Source of the DNA: Bordetella parapertussis
Lineage (GTDB): Bacteria; Pseudomonadota; Gammaproteobacteria; Burkholderiales; Burkholderiaceae_C
Length of the DNA: 19,738 bases
Direction of reading: 5' to 3'
Assembly (NCBI GenBank): GCA_945882755.1
Contig: CAMCWS010000132.1
Coordinates: 1 to 19,738 of the forward strand
Of the stretch, positions 5,805 through 13,701 are shown piece after piece (position 1 is the stretch's first letter; each line of letters opens with the position of its first letter). The translations under genes were made by a program, and so were the position numbers. The notes under the pieces are model-generated. The model saw nothing but the letters and a program-made list of their open reading frames with translations. It searched no databases and was not told the DNA's origin.

Positions 5805-5870
5805 GCTTACTCTTTCTGACACGCGACAGAAGCCGTCGCCTGCTGTTGTGAGCCCGAGTCCATTGACATG

Positions 5871-5981
5871 TTATTCCTTGATCATCCGGGAACGCCCATA
5901 GTCTGGCTTTGTGTCGACCGGTGCGATTGCCAGCACCAAGATTAACTCGGCCATTGCGGCCTCGTGAAATCGGACGCGCAT
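5871..5981 (-). pseudogene. RelE/ParE-type toxin with large internal deletion
   Basis: An open frame of 36 codons joins the start of a RelE/ParE toxin (MRVRFHEAAMAELI) directly to its end (LVLAIAPVDTKPDYGRSR). In intact relatives these parts frame a protein of about 95 residues, and the end normally reads like VLAIAHxRRxPGYW. The whole core, including the catalytic region, is missing with the reading frame kept. The ATG (5981-5979) shares one base with the antitoxin stop (TGATG), the normal coupling. It is presumably inactive. Confidence 0.8.
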
Positions 5982-6151
5982 CAATTCAGCAGACGTCGAA
6001 CTTGTGCAAATACTTTTTCAGTGGGAATGAGCTTCTCCGTACCAGCGTCGATATTGGAGATTCGAAGTCGAAGTTCCTCGGCCAATCGAACCCGGTCTGC
6101 CGCAGGCAGTTTTCGAGCTTGTGAGCTGAGTTCTTCGATGAGGTTAGCCAT
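5981..6151 (-). CDS. Addiction-module antitoxin (Unstab_antitox-like)
   Basis: A 56-aa antitoxin of the short 'addiction module protein' family. It has MANLIEELSSQARKLPAADRVRLAEELRLRI at the start and IPTEKVFAQVRRLLN at the end. Relatives have a longer middle segment (usual length near 70-80 aa), so this one may also have lost about 20 residues. The ATG at 6151 follows the attC-like site by 24 nt. Its partner toxin is the internally deleted frame that starts at its stop codon, so the antitoxin appears to have outlived its toxin. Confidence 0.8.
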   Translation of the reverse strand: MANLIEELSSQARKLPAADRVRLAEELRLRISNIDAGTEKLIPTEKVFAQVRRLLN

Positions 6152-6175
6152 AGTGATCTCGTAGTGGAAACACAA

Positions 6176-6233
6176 GTCTACCGCTCAAGGGGTAGACCCC
6201 CTGTTGGCTCTCCGCTTGAGCGAGGGGTTAGGA
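6176..6233 (-). repeat. attC-like (59-base-element-like) site after Abi-alpha gene
   Basis: Read on the minus strand, this begins one base after the Abi-alpha stop codon. The boxes in order are TCCTAAC (6227-6233, R-double-prime; consensus RYYYAAC), CGCTCAAGCGGA (6211-6222, L-double-prime), a short variable core, CCCCTTGAGCG (6182-6192, L-prime) and GGTAGAC (6176-6182, R-prime; consensus GTTRRRY with T to G at the exchange point). CGCTCAAG and CTTGAGCG are perfect 8-bp arms. Length, order and position just after a stop codon fit an integron cassette site. Each outer box departs from consensus by one base and no integron integrase is in the window. Confidence 0.45.
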
Positions 6234-6234
6234 T

Positions 6235-7035
6235 TCATCGCGTGTGGCAAGCATTTATGAAGTTTGCGCCGAAGCTGGTTCGCAAAACCATCCCTTTTCC
6301 AAACTGCAGCTCCCGATCCTTCAACTGATGGACGGTCGCAAGCACTGCGGCAATGCGAGGTCGATGTAAGGCCTCTAGTTGTGCATAAACCGGACTTTCC
6401 TTAAGCCATAGGTCATCATGTACCCGTACTAGTCCAAGACCTGCGAGATTCTCGAGATATGCGCTAACGTTTTGCGGAAAGACCAGACTCGCAACAGTCT
6501 CCGCCTGAACGATCAGGCCTTCGAAGTTCGTGAAGGAACCGGTGCCCTGGATGACTGCCTTTGGCTGCACAAAGGGAAGCTCTGTCGCATTCTTGAAGAA
6601 CTCAAGCAACAAGGCCTCATCTGGCGACAGATTGTTGATAACGTTCACGAAGCTCGGATGGGCGAAACTGATCCGATCTACGTTAGAGGCACTTGCGAGA
6701 AGGTTGACGTATAGATCGGCCAGACGCTCCTCCCGAACGTACTCGAGTTTCTCGGCTATGGGAACTCCGATCTCGGGCGCGACAGCAACGATCTTCTCCT
6801 CCGGAACAGACTCTAACGCCTTGCGGTACTTCTCAAGATTTCGTTCAAGAGCCATGCGCGAACGTTCGTTTGCCCATGCAACGGGCCAGAGAACAGTGTT
6901 GCCCAATCCAATGACAGTTTCGAGCGCTTTGCCAACTTGACGAACACCGGGGCGAGCAAGATCGCCGTAGACCTCAACCAGGAGTCCAGGAATTTTGATT
7001 GCCTCGCCTGCAATCTGTAGCCATGAGGATGACAT
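6235..7035 (-). CDS. Abi-alpha family (DUF4393) protein, putative phage defence
   Basis: A 266-aa protein matching the Abi-alpha/DUF4393 family, named after lactococcal abortive-infection proteins. Conserved stretches are YGDLARPGVRQVGKALETVI, LWPVAWANERSRMALERNLE, EIGVPIAEKLEYVREERLADLYVNLLASAS and FAHPSFVNVINNLSPDEALLL. The N-terminal segment near 25-55 is amphipathic to hydrophobic and may contact the membrane. The biochemical mechanism of the family is not established. The ATG at 7035 is preceded by AGG within a short leader that starts at a GTTAGGT motif (7058-7064). Its stop abuts an attC-like site, so the gene has the layout of a cassette. Confidence 0.8.
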   Translation of the reverse strand: MSSSWLQIAGEAIKIPGLLVEVYGDLARPGVRQVGKALETVIGLGNTVLWPVAWANERSRMALERNLEKYRKALESVPEEKIVAVAPEIGVPIAEKLEYVREERLADLYVNLLASASNVDRISFAHPSFVNVINNLSPDEALLLEFFKNATELPFVQPKAVIQGTGSFTNFEGLIVQAETVASLVFPQNVSAYLENLAGLGLVRVHDDLWLKESPVYAQLEALHRPRIAAVLATVHQLKDRELQFGKGMVLRTSFGANFINACHTR

Positions 7036-7357
7036 GTTGTACCTAGTTGAATGTGAAACCTAACGTTTTTTTAGACAGCAAAACACGGTTAATGCTTTCG
7101 GGCCCAACTGATAAATCTTGCAGGTGAAATGCCCAACTCGGCGCCCCTTCTTTTCACCTCCCGTTTGCCGAATCAATTCCGTAGATTGCTAGTGAGAACG
7201 AAATATAGCATCGAATACCTATAAATTAATACTATTAAGCTCATATTTTCTTTGTGCAGATCGCCAAGTAATCCAGCAGTACACGCCGCCAGTATGAAAA
7301 ATACATCTATATAGGAAGGCTCTTTGTGCTCATAGGCCAAAGATCTTCAGCCCCGCC
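7036..7357. other. Intergenic region between hisF and Abi-alpha
   Basis: No gene is supported in these 322 bp. It holds an inverted repeat (AGGTGAAA at 7122-7129 with TTTCACCT at 7152-7159). On the minus strand GTTGGGC occurs twice (7102-7108 and 7131-7137) and GTTAGGT once (7058-7064), all fitting the integron R-prime consensus GTTRRRY. Copy 2 of the 48-bp repeat is at 7202-7249. The right-hand junction of the island with the his operon must lie near 7300-7357. Confidence 0.6.
7202..7249. repeat. 48-bp dispersed repeat, copy 2
   Basis: Second copy of the repeat at 4505-4552, in the same orientation with eight mismatches. The two copies bracket 2.65 kb containing the hicB remnant, the second brnT-brnA, the intact cupin, the decayed RelE/ParE pair and Abi-alpha. 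On the minus strand both can be read as KYELNSIN, but copy 2 then hits a stop, so any coding origin is gone. Confidence 0.8.
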
Positions 7358-8158
7358 TCACAACCTCACAGGTATCCCCCGCTCCCGCATCCTCTGCTTG
7401 GCCTGCTGCACCGTGTATTCGCCATAGTGAAAGATGCTCGCGGCCAGCACCGCATCTGCGCCGCCGGTTTGGATGCCGTCGGCCAAGTGGTCGAGGTTAC
7501 CCACGCCGCCGGATGCAATCACCGGCACAGGCACGGCGTCGCTGACGGCGCGGGTCAGCGCCAAATCAAAGCCGCTTTTGGTGCCGTCGCGGTCCATGCT
7601 GGTGAGCAATATTTCACCCGCGCCGTGTTCGGCCATTTGCGTGGCCCAGGCCACGGCGTCTAGCCCGACGTTTTTGCGGCCACCGTGGCTGTACACATCC
7701 CAGCCGGGGCCCATGGGTACGCCATGTGAATCCAGCCGCTGTTCTTCAAGCGCAGAGCGGCGTTTGGCGTCGATGGCCACCACGATGCACTGTGCACCGT
7801 ATTTGGCCGAGGCATCGCGTATCACTTGCGGGTTGGCAATGGCCGCCGAGTTGAAGCTGGTTTTGTCGGCACCGGCGTTCAACAGGCGGCGCACATCGTC
7901 CACCGTGCGCACACCACCGCCCACCGTCAGCGGGATGAACACCTGCGAAGCCACAGCTTCGATGATGTGCAAAATCACGTCCCGCCCATCGCTGGTGGCG
8001 GTGATGTCAAGGAATGTAAGTTCGTCCGCGCCTTGCTCGTTGTAACGGGCGGCAATTTCCACCGGGTCACCGGCGTCGCGCAGTTCTACAAAGTTGATGC
8101 CCTTGACGACCCGTCCGGCCGTCACATCCAGACAAGGAATGATGCGTTTGGCCAGCAT
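7358..8158 (-). CDS. hisF: Imidazole glycerol phosphate synthase cyclase subunit HisF
   Basis: A 266-aa (beta-alpha)8 barrel that joins ammonia from HisH to PRFAR, giving imidazole glycerol phosphate and AICAR. The catalytic aspartates Asp11 ([10 protein letters not shown]) and Asp130 (CIVVAID) are in their standard positions. The phosphate-binding loops VGGGVRT and ASGGVG are present. It begins one base after the hisA stop. Its downstream neighbour should be hisI, but here it is the TA island. Confidence 0.98.
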   Translation of the reverse strand: MLAKRIIPCLDVTAGRVVKGINFVELRDAGDPVEIAARYNEQGADELTFLDITATSDGRDVILHIIEAVASQVFIPLTVGGGVRTVDDVRRLLNAGADKTSFNSAAIANPQVIRDASAKYGAQCIVVAIDAKRRSALEEQRLDSHGVPMGPGWDVYSHGGRKNVGLDAVAWATQMAEHGAGEILLTSMDRDGTKSGFDLALTRAVSDAVPVPVIASGGVGNLDHLADGIQTGGADAVLAASIFHYGEYTVQQAKQRMRERGIPVRL

Positions 8159-8159
8159 C

Positions 8160-8900
8160 TCAGCCGTTCAGCTCGTCGGCGCGGGCTTGGGCTTTCTCGA
8201 AGTCCAGGTCGCCGCTGTAAATGGCGCGGCCGCAAATCACCCCTTCCACGCCCTCGTCTTCCACCGCGCACAGGCCTTCGATGTCTTTCATATTCGACAA
8301 GCCGCCCGAGGCGATGACGGGGATGGTGAGGGCTTGCGCCAACTTGACGGTGGCGTCGATGTTGATGCCGCTCAGCATGCCGTCGCGGCCAATGTCGGTG
8401 TAGATGATGGACTCCACGCCGTAGTCCTCAAACTTCTTCGCCAAGTCCACCACCTCGTGGCCGGTGAGTTTGCTCCAGCCGTCGGTGGCCACTTTGCCGT
8501 CTTTGGCGTCCAGCCCGACGATGATGTGGCCGCCAAACGCGCTGCAAGCGTCTTTCAAAAAGCCAGGGTTCTTCACAGCTGCGGTGCCAATGATGATGTA
8601 GCGGATGCCGCCGTCGATGTATTTTTCAATGGTGTCCAGGTCGCGGATGCCGCCACCGAGTTGCACCGGAATGTCGTCGCCCACCGCCTTCAAAATGCTG
8701 CGGATGGCGCTGAAGTTTTGCGGCTTGCCTGCAAACGCGCCGTTCAGGTCCACCAAGTGCAAACGCCGCGCACCTTTGTTCACCCACTGCAAGGCCATGT
8801 CGGCGGGGTCTTCGCTGAAAACGGTGGATTGGTCCATGTCGCCCTGAACCAGGCGAACGCAATGGCCGTCTTTGAGGTCAATGGCGGGGATGAGGAGCAT
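8160..8900 (-). CDS. hisA: ProFAR isomerase HisA
   Basis: A 246-aa barrel that isomerises ProFAR to PRFAR (Amadori rearrangement). The catalytic pair is Asp8 ([11 protein letters not shown]) and Asp131 ([10 protein letters not shown]). The phosphate-binding loops LGGGIRD and ASGGLSN are present. It is 36 nt downstream of hisH and is related to hisF by ancient duplication. Confidence 0.98.
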   Translation of the reverse strand: MLLIPAIDLKDGHCVRLVQGDMDQSTVFSEDPADMALQWVNKGARRLHLVDLNGAFAGKPQNFSAIRSILKAVGDDIPVQLGGGIRDLDTIEKYIDGGIRYIIIGTAAVKNPGFLKDACSAFGGHIIVGLDAKDGKVATDGWSKLTGHEVVDLAKKFEDYGVESIIYTDIGRDGMLSGINIDATVKLAQALTIPVIASGGLSNMKDIEGLCAVEDEGVEGVICGRAIYSGDLDFEKAQARADELNG

Positions 8901-8936
8901 GGTTAAAGATTGGCGTAAAGCCCAGTGAAAGGTATA

Positions 8937-9590
8937 TCAGGGAGACCAAGACAAAAAATTTCGGTAGAGGCTAAGGCCAAGGTCGGCACTTTTTTCCGGG
9001 TGAAATTGGGTAGCAAAAATATTACCTCGGGCAAGCACTGAGGTAAAGCTTTGGCCGTAATCGCTTACCCCTGCAGTGTGGTGCGCATCTAACGGGCGGG
9101 CATAAAAACTGTGTACAAAGTAGAAATAGCTGTTGTCAGGGATGCCTTGCCACAGGGGATGGGCCTGGGTTTGGGTCACCTGGTTCCAGCCCATTTGCGG
9201 CACCTTGAAGCGGCTGCCATCGGCTTGCAAGCGGCCAGCCAGGTCAAACTTGACCACCTCGCCAGGGATGATCCCAAGGCTGGCTGTGCCGCCCTTGCCG
9301 CCTTCGGCGCTGTGGTCAAGCAGCATTTGCATGCCCACGCACACGCCAAACAAGGGCTTGTGGGCAGCAGCGTCCAGCACGGCGGGCAAGAGGCCAGAGT
9401 CGTGCAGCTCACGCATACAGTCACGCATAGCGCCTTGCCCGGGCAAGACCACGCGTTCGGCGGCCAATACTTCATCGGGTTTGGCGGTGATGACCACGTT
9501 CACATCCGTGCCCTGCGCCGCAGCCATGACGGCTTGCGCCACCGAGCGCAAATTGCCCATGCCGTAATCGATGACCGCAACGGTTGACAT
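8937..9590 (-). CDS. hisH: Imidazole glycerol phosphate synthase glutaminase subunit HisH
   Basis: A 217-aa class I glutamine amidotransferase that supplies ammonia to HisF. The triad is visible: Cys84 in [11 protein letters not shown], with His197 and Glu199 in ATQFHPEKS. The oxyanion-hole segment PGQGAM is present. It starts 6 nt after the hisB stop. Confidence 0.98.
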   Translation of the reverse strand: MSTVAVIDYGMGNLRSVAQAVMAAAQGTDVNVVITAKPDEVLAAERVVLPGQGAMRDCMRELHDSGLLPAVLDAAAHKPLFGVCVGMQMLLDHSAEGGKGGTASLGIIPGEVVKFDLAGRLQADGSRFKVPQMGWNQVTQTQAHPLWQGIPDNSYFYFVHSFYARPLDAHHTAGVSDYGQSFTSVLARGNIFATQFHPEKSADLGLSLYRNFLSWSP

Positions 9591-9596
9591 AAAAAA

Positions 9597-10190
9597 CTAC
9601 AAAGACCCTTTGGTGGAAGGAATCACACCCTCAGAGCGGGGGTCGATTTCCAAAGCAAAACGCAGCGCACGGGCAAAGGCCTTGAACACCGTCTCGGCTT
9701 GGTGGTGGGCGTTCTCGCCGCGCAGGTTGTCAATGTGCAAGGTAACAAACGCATGGTTCACAAAGCCTTGGAAAAACTCATAAGCCAGTTGTGAGTCAAA
9801 CTGACCAATGCTGCCGCTCTTGAACGGCACATGCATCTCCAAGCCAGGGCGGCCGGAGAAGTCCACCACCACGCGGCTCAAGGCTTCGTCCAGCGGAACA
9901 TAAGCGTGGCCGTAGCGGCGAATGCCTTTTTTGTCACCCACCGCTTTGGCTACCGCTTGGCCCAAGGTGATGCCCACGTCTTCCACCGTGTGGTGGCCGT
10001 CGATGTGCAAATCGCCTTTGGCGTGAATCTTCAAGTCGATCAGGCCGTGACGGGCGATTTGGTCCAGCATGTGGTCGAAGAAACCAATGCCGGTGGACAA
10101 GTCGGACTCTCCTGTGCCGTCTAAGTTGACGCGAACTTGGATTTGGGTTTCCTTGGTGTCGCGGCTCACTTCTGCAATACGTGGTGTCAT
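9597..10190 (-). CDS. hisB: Imidazoleglycerol-phosphate dehydratase HisB
   Basis: A 197-aa monofunctional IGP dehydratase without the phosphatase domain of the enterobacterial protein. Metal-binding motifs are GIGFFDHML (around His40), DGHHTVED (His66, His67) and the C-terminal [15 protein letters not shown]. The start is the ATG at 10190, 8 nt after the hisC stop. An upstream in-frame ATG at 10229 would overlap hisC by 31 nt and add residues that do not fit the family. Confidence 0.97.
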   Translation of the reverse strand: MTPRIAEVSRDTKETQIQVRVNLDGTGESDLSTGIGFFDHMLDQIARHGLIDLKIHAKGDLHIDGHHTVEDVGITLGQAVAKAVGDKKGIRRYGHAYVPLDEALSRVVVDFSGRPGLEMHVPFKSGSIGQFDSQLAYEFFQGFVNHAFVTLHIDNLRGENAHHQAETVFKAFARALRFALEIDPRSEGVIPSTKGSL

Positions 10191-10198
10191 GGTGGCTT

Positions 10199-11317
10199 TC
10201 AAATTGAGGCTGGTGCCAAGGGCGTCCAAAGTTCAGTTAAGGCGGCAAGCAATTGGTCGTTCTCTTGTGGCGTGCCCACCGAGGGGCGTAAACAGCGGCG
10301 CAACAAGGGGTGCATTTTAGAAACGTTCTTGACCAAAATGCCGCGCTCACGCAAGCCTTCAAACAAGCGGGTGGCGATGTCCTCGGCTCCCTCAAAGCGC
10401 ACCAGCAGCATATTGGCTTGGCTGGGAAAAACCTTCACGCCTTGAAGTTTGCCTAAAGCGGCGCTGACTCGTTCGCGTTCTGAGCGGATGGCTTGCGCTT
10501 GCGCTTGGAAAACCGGCTGATGCTCCAGCGCAAACAAGGCACATTCGGCGTTGAGCACGCTGATGTTGTAGGGCGGGCGGATTTTGTCGATCTGGGCAAT
10601 CACCTCGGCGCGGCCCACCATATAACCAATGCGAACACCCGCCAAACCAAACTTGGACAAAGTGCGCATCAGCAGCACTTGGGCGTTGGCGGCAGGGTCG
10701 CGGCGAATCTCGTCCCACCACGTTAGGGACGAAAACGGCTGGTAGGCCTCGTCTAACACCACCCATCCGCCATAAGCGCTGACTTGGGCGATAAGGCGGC
10801 GAATCACCGCCGCATCCCACAAATTGGCTGAAGGGTTGTTGGGGTAAGCCAAATACACGATGGCGGGTTGGTGCTGGGCGATGGCGGCCGACATGGCGGC
10901 TTCGTCCAACTCGAAGTCAGCGGTCAAGCTGACCGGCACATAGGTCAAGCCCTGTAAATGGCTGCTGAGGGCATACATGACAAAGCCAGGCTCCGGGGCC
11001 AAAGCCACCGCACCAGGTGCTTGGCAGGCCAGGGAAAGCAAAGAAATCAGCTCGTCAGAGCCATTGCCCAGCATCAGCGCGAAGCCAGCAGGCATATCTA
11101 TATAGTGTTCAAGCGCGGTCTTCAGGTCTTCGGTGCGTTGGCTGGGGTAGCGGTTCAGGGCCACTGCGCCCAAACGTGCTCCCAGCTTGGCTTGCAAATC
11201 GGGCGAGAGGGTGTAGGGGTTCTCCATCGCATCGAGCTTGACCATGCCTGCGGCGGGCTGGACCACGTATGCGCTCATGGCCTGGATGTCAGAACGGATG
11301 AAATTCAATGGGCTCAT
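10199..11317 (-). CDS. hisC: Histidinol-phosphate aminotransferase HisC
   Basis: A 372-aa PLP-dependent class I/II aminotransferase. The Schiff-base lysine is Lys222 in [15 protein letters not shown]; Asn161 (AYPNNPS) and Asp189 (VVLDEAY) contact PLP. The N-terminal KLDAMENPY and GNGSDELI segments are typical of HisC. The start is the ATG at 11317; a TTG at 11329 is also in frame. It is the first gene of the operon here, with hisG and hisD not adjacent. A perfect -10 lies 12 bases upstream, so the leader is very short. Confidence 0.96.
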   Translation of the reverse strand: MSPLNFIRSDIQAMSAYVVQPAAGMVKLDAMENPYTLSPDLQAKLGARLGAVALNRYPSQRTEDLKTALEHYIDMPAGFALMLGNGSDELISLLSLACQAPGAVALAPEPGFVMYALSSHLQGLTYVPVSLTADFELDEAAMSAAIAQHQPAIVYLAYPNNPSANLWDAAVIRRLIAQVSAYGGWVVLDEAYQPFSSLTWWDEIRRDPAANAQVLLMRTLSKFGLAGVRIGYMVGRAEVIAQIDKIRPPYNISVLNAECALFALEHQPVFQAQAQAIRSERERVSAALGKLQGVKVFPSQANMLLVRFEGAEDIATRLFEGLRERGILVKNVSKMHPLLRRCLRPSVGTPQENDQLLAALTELWTPLAPASI

Positions 11318-11329
11318 GAGGTCGGACAA

Positions 11330-11335
11330 ATTATA
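11330..11335 (-). promoter_or_regulatory. -10 element of the his operon promoter
   Basis: A perfect TATAAT on the minus strand lies 12 bases before the hisC ATG. Transcription would begin about 5-6 bases before the start codon. No good -35 at 17 bp is seen, and there is no histidine-rich leader peptide or attenuator. The element sits in the 63-bp gap shared with the divergent DUF1080 gene. Confidence 0.5.
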
Positions 11336-11380
11336 GTCACCCAGTAGTTGTAAGCTTTTAACCTTTCCAAGGAGTTTTTT

Positions 11381-11998
11381 ATGAAGAAACCATCCATGTT
11401 TTCCCGTGCAGCTCTTTGGGCAGGGGTTTTAGCGATCCCTTTGCTGAATGCTTGCGGCAGTATCGGCACGTTGGAGTGGTCGTCCGCCGATGCTGGTTAC
11501 ACCGCCTTGTTTGATGGCAGCGACTTGAACCAATGGAAGCCGGTGGGTAATGCCAACTGGCGGCTGCAAGATGGTTTGCTGCTGGCCGATTTGGGCAGCG
11601 GGTTTTTGGTGACCCGCCAAAACTACCAAGACTTCCAGCTCAAGGTTGACTTTTGGGTTGACCCATCAGCCAACAGCGGGATTTATGTCCGCCTCACCGA
11701 TTTACAAAATATCACCGCAACCAACGCCTACGAGGTCAATATTTACGACCAACGACCTGATCCCAGTTACGGCACCGGCGCCATTGTGGACGTGGCCAAG
11801 GTCTCACCCATGCCCAAAGCTGGCGGTCAATGGAATAGCTACGACATCACTTTCAAAGGTGACCGCATGGTGGTTTACCTCAATGGTGAGAAAACCGTGG
11901 AAGCCCGTGACAGCCGCTTGAGCGCAGCTGGCCCCATCGCCTTGCAATACGAAAAAGGCGTGGTCAGGTTTAGGAATGTCCGTATCAAGGCTTTGTGA
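11381..11998 (+). CDS. DUF1080 (3-keto-disaccharide hydrolase-like) lipoprotein
   Basis: A 205-aa secreted lipoprotein. The signal peptide ends in the lipobox LLNAC with the cysteine at 25. The mature part is one concanavalin-like DUF1080 domain: FDGSDLNQWKPVGNANWRLQDGLLLAD, GFLVTRQNYQDFQLKVDFW, NSGIYVRL, and the end GPIALQYEKGVVRFRNVRIKAL. Members of this family act on or bind sugars, some on 3-keto-glycosides; specificity is not readable. AAGGAG lies six bases before the ATG. Its stop overlaps the next gene's GTG. Confidence 0.9.
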   Translation: MKKPSMFSRAALWAGVLAIPLLNACGSIGTLEWSSADAGYTALFDGSDLNQWKPVGNANWRLQDGLLLADLGSGFLVTRQNYQDFQLKVDFWVDPSANSGIYVRLTDLQNITATNAYEVNIYDQRPDPSYGTGAIVDVAKVSPMPKAGGQWNSYDITFKGDRMVVYLNGEKTVEARDSRLSAAGPIALQYEKGVVRFRNVRIKAL

Positions 11999-12813
11999 AT
12001 GGAACCAAGCAAGACCTGACGGCGCATTTGCCCCATGCGCCAGGGGTCTATGTCTTTTGGGGTGACAGCAGCCTGCCTTTGTACATTGGCAAAAGTGTGG
12101 ACATCCGCAGCAGGGTGATGTCCCACTTTCGCCAACCCGATGAGGCGCGTATGTTGGCGCAAACCCGTCGCATCGAGTGTTTGCCCACAGCCGGCGAAAT
12201 GGGCGCTTTGCTTTTAGAGTCGCGTCTGATCAAAACCCGCCAACCCTTGTTCAATCAGCGGCTGCGCCGTACCAAGCACCTGCACTCTTGGCGGCTCAGC
12301 GAAGAAGCCGCCGGTATCGCGAACGACCTTGTCAGCAGCGCTGAGGTGGTGCATGGCCAAACCCAAGGCCTGTTTGGCCTGTTTGCTTCGCGCCATGCGG
12401 CACAAGAAAAACTGCGAGCCTTGGCTGCGGAGCACAAATTGTGTTTGGCCACACTAGGCTTGGAGAAAACCACAACCCGTGGTTGCTTTGGTTTGCAGCT
12501 TCGCCAGTGCGATGGGGTGTGCGTGGGCAAAGAGCCACGAGCAGACCATGACGAACGCTTGCGCACCGCCTTGCAACAACTGCAAGTCCATGTGTGGCCT
12601 TACGCCACGGCCATCGATGTGGTGGAGCAGTCAGGCGACTGGGTGCAAAAACACCGCGTCCTGAACTGGTCTTATTTAGGGACTTGGTGTTCCAAGGGGA
12701 CGGCGATGGAGTCGCCACAAAGCGCTGAGACCGCAAGCTTCGATGCCGATACTTACGCGATTTTGGTCAAACCGCTTTTAAAGGGCGAAGCCCGGGTGGA
12801 GGCCGTGGCTTAG
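11995..12813 (+). CDS. cho: Cho-like GIY-YIG endonuclease (UvrC-type incision)
   Basis: A 272-aa protein with an N-terminal GIY-YIG nuclease domain (about residues 14-95), as in UvrC and its short homologue Cho, which makes an alternative 3' incision in nucleotide excision repair. Visible key residues are Tyr19 in APGVYVF, Tyr30 in LYIGKS, Arg38 and Arg40 in DIRSRV, Glu75 in LLLESRLIK and Asn87 in PLFNQRLRR. The C-terminal part includes GCFGLQLRQCDGVCVGKE, a conserved Cys-rich segment of the Cho/UvrC family. The start is GTG at 11995, overlapping the previous stop by 4 nt; the near ATG at 11999 is in a frame that stops at once. Confidence 0.85.
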   Translation: MNGTKQDLTAHLPHAPGVYVFWGDSSLPLYIGKSVDIRSRVMSHFRQPDEARMLAQTRRIECLPTAGEMGALLLESRLIKTRQPLFNQRLRRTKHLHSWRLSEEAAGIANDLVSSAEVVHGQTQGLFGLFASRHAAQEKLRALAAEHKLCLATLGLEKTTTRGCFGLQLRQCDGVCVGKEPRADHDERLRTALQQLQVHVWPYATAIDVVEQSGDWVQKHRVLNWSYLGTWCSKGTAMESPQSAETASFDADTYAILVKPLLKGEARVEAVA

Positions 12814-13634
12814 TCGCCTAAGGCAAAAGCCGACAGCGTGGTTTCCATCACACGGTCGGAAAATACTTTGCGGCCCACAGAGTTTCCTGCGGCACCGGCC
12901 ACCGTCATCAGTGGCAACAAATGCTCTTCGGCACGGGGCGGATGGCAGTCACGGGCATAGGGGGCTTGGGTCCAGGCTGCCAGCAATTGGTCACGCTCTT
13001 GGGGCTCAGCCTGCACCGCTTGGGTGAGCCAATCGTCAAACACATCCGAAATAGGCGCATACTGCGGGTTGCCATAGGCCCGCATATTGTGAAAGCTCAT
13101 GCCGCTGCCAATGATGAGAACGTCCTCGTCACGCAAGGCTTGCAAGGCACGACCTGTGTGGAGATGATGGGCTGGGTCCAACGAGGTGTGCAATGACAGT
13201 TGCACCACCGGAATATTTGCATCAGGAAACATCAACTTCATAGGTATGAACACGCCATGGTCAAAACCACGCTGGGCGTCTAGTTCAGCAGGAATGCCTT
13301 GCGCTTGCAATAAATCGACAATTCTCGCTGCCAAGGCAGGGGCACCGGGTGCGGGGTATTTCAGTTTGTAGGTATGTGGTGGGAAGCCGTGGTAGTCGTA
13401 AATCAGGTCTGGCTGAGCGCCACTGGTGACAGTGATGTGCGGCTCCAGCCAATGCGCAGACACCAACACAATCGCCTTGGGTTGACGCGGCAGCGTGCTG
13501 GCAGCGGTTTTCAGGAAGTGCGCCATGCGGTCCCAGGCGTCGATGGGGTTCCAGTCCATGAAAAAACACGGGCCACCGCCGTGCGGAACAAACCAAGTAG
13601 GCATGCGGGTGGAGCTTGTGTTCAAGTTGTTCAT
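12810..13634 (-). CDS. DODA-type extradiol ring-cleavage dioxygenase (LigB family)
   Basis: A 274-aa class III extradiol dioxygenase of the 4,5-DOPA dioxygenase / YgiD type, a non-haem iron or zinc enzyme. Likely metal ligands are His18 (WFVPHGGGP), His61 (LVSAHW) and His238 (AEEHLLPL); His126 (GFDHGVFIP) and His182 (GSGMSFHN) are the other conserved histidines. The start is taken at the ATG at 13634; an ATG at 13604 (MPTWFVPHGG) is nearly as plausible and neither has a clear Shine-Dalgarno. Its stop overlaps that of the convergent Cho gene by 4 bp. Substrate unknown. Confidence 0.88.
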   Translation of the reverse strand: MNNLNTSSTRMPTWFVPHGGGPCFFMDWNPIDAWDRMAHFLKTAASTLPRQPKAIVLVSAHWLEPHITVTSGAQPDLIYDYHGFPPHTYKLKYPAPGAPALAARIVDLLQAQGIPAELDAQRGFDHGVFIPMKLMFPDANIPVVQLSLHTSLDPAHHLHTGRALQALRDEDVLIIGSGMSFHNMRAYGNPQYAPISDVFDDWLTQAVQAEPQERDQLLAAWTQAPYARDCHPPRAEEHLLPLMTVAGAAGNSVGRKVFSDRVMETTLSAFALGD

Positions 13635-13701
13635 TCGGGCATTAGAACCAGTCGTACTTACGCCAAAGTTTCCAAAGTAACTTGCATGGCGATAATTCCC
13701 T

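Noticed and set aside
7058..7094. A complete short attC on the plus strand from ACCTAAC to GTTAATG.
   Set aside because: At 37 bp it is too short, the second box breaks the GTTRRRY consensus, and no L boxes were found inside.
1024..7357. Insertion sequence or transposase-mediated origin of the TA island.
   Set aside because: No transposase or integrase gene, and no terminal inverted repeats or target duplications, could be seen at the hisF and hisI edges.
7434..8045. A 203-codon plus-strand frame opposite hisF.
   Set aside because: A shadow of hisF, with Ser/Pro/Ala-rich composition and no recognisable motif.
8094..8906. A 270-codon plus-strand frame opposite hisA.
   Set aside because: It is His/Val/Ala-rich low-complexity translation typical of the antisense of GC-rich genes. 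hisA on the minus strand has all its catalytic residues.
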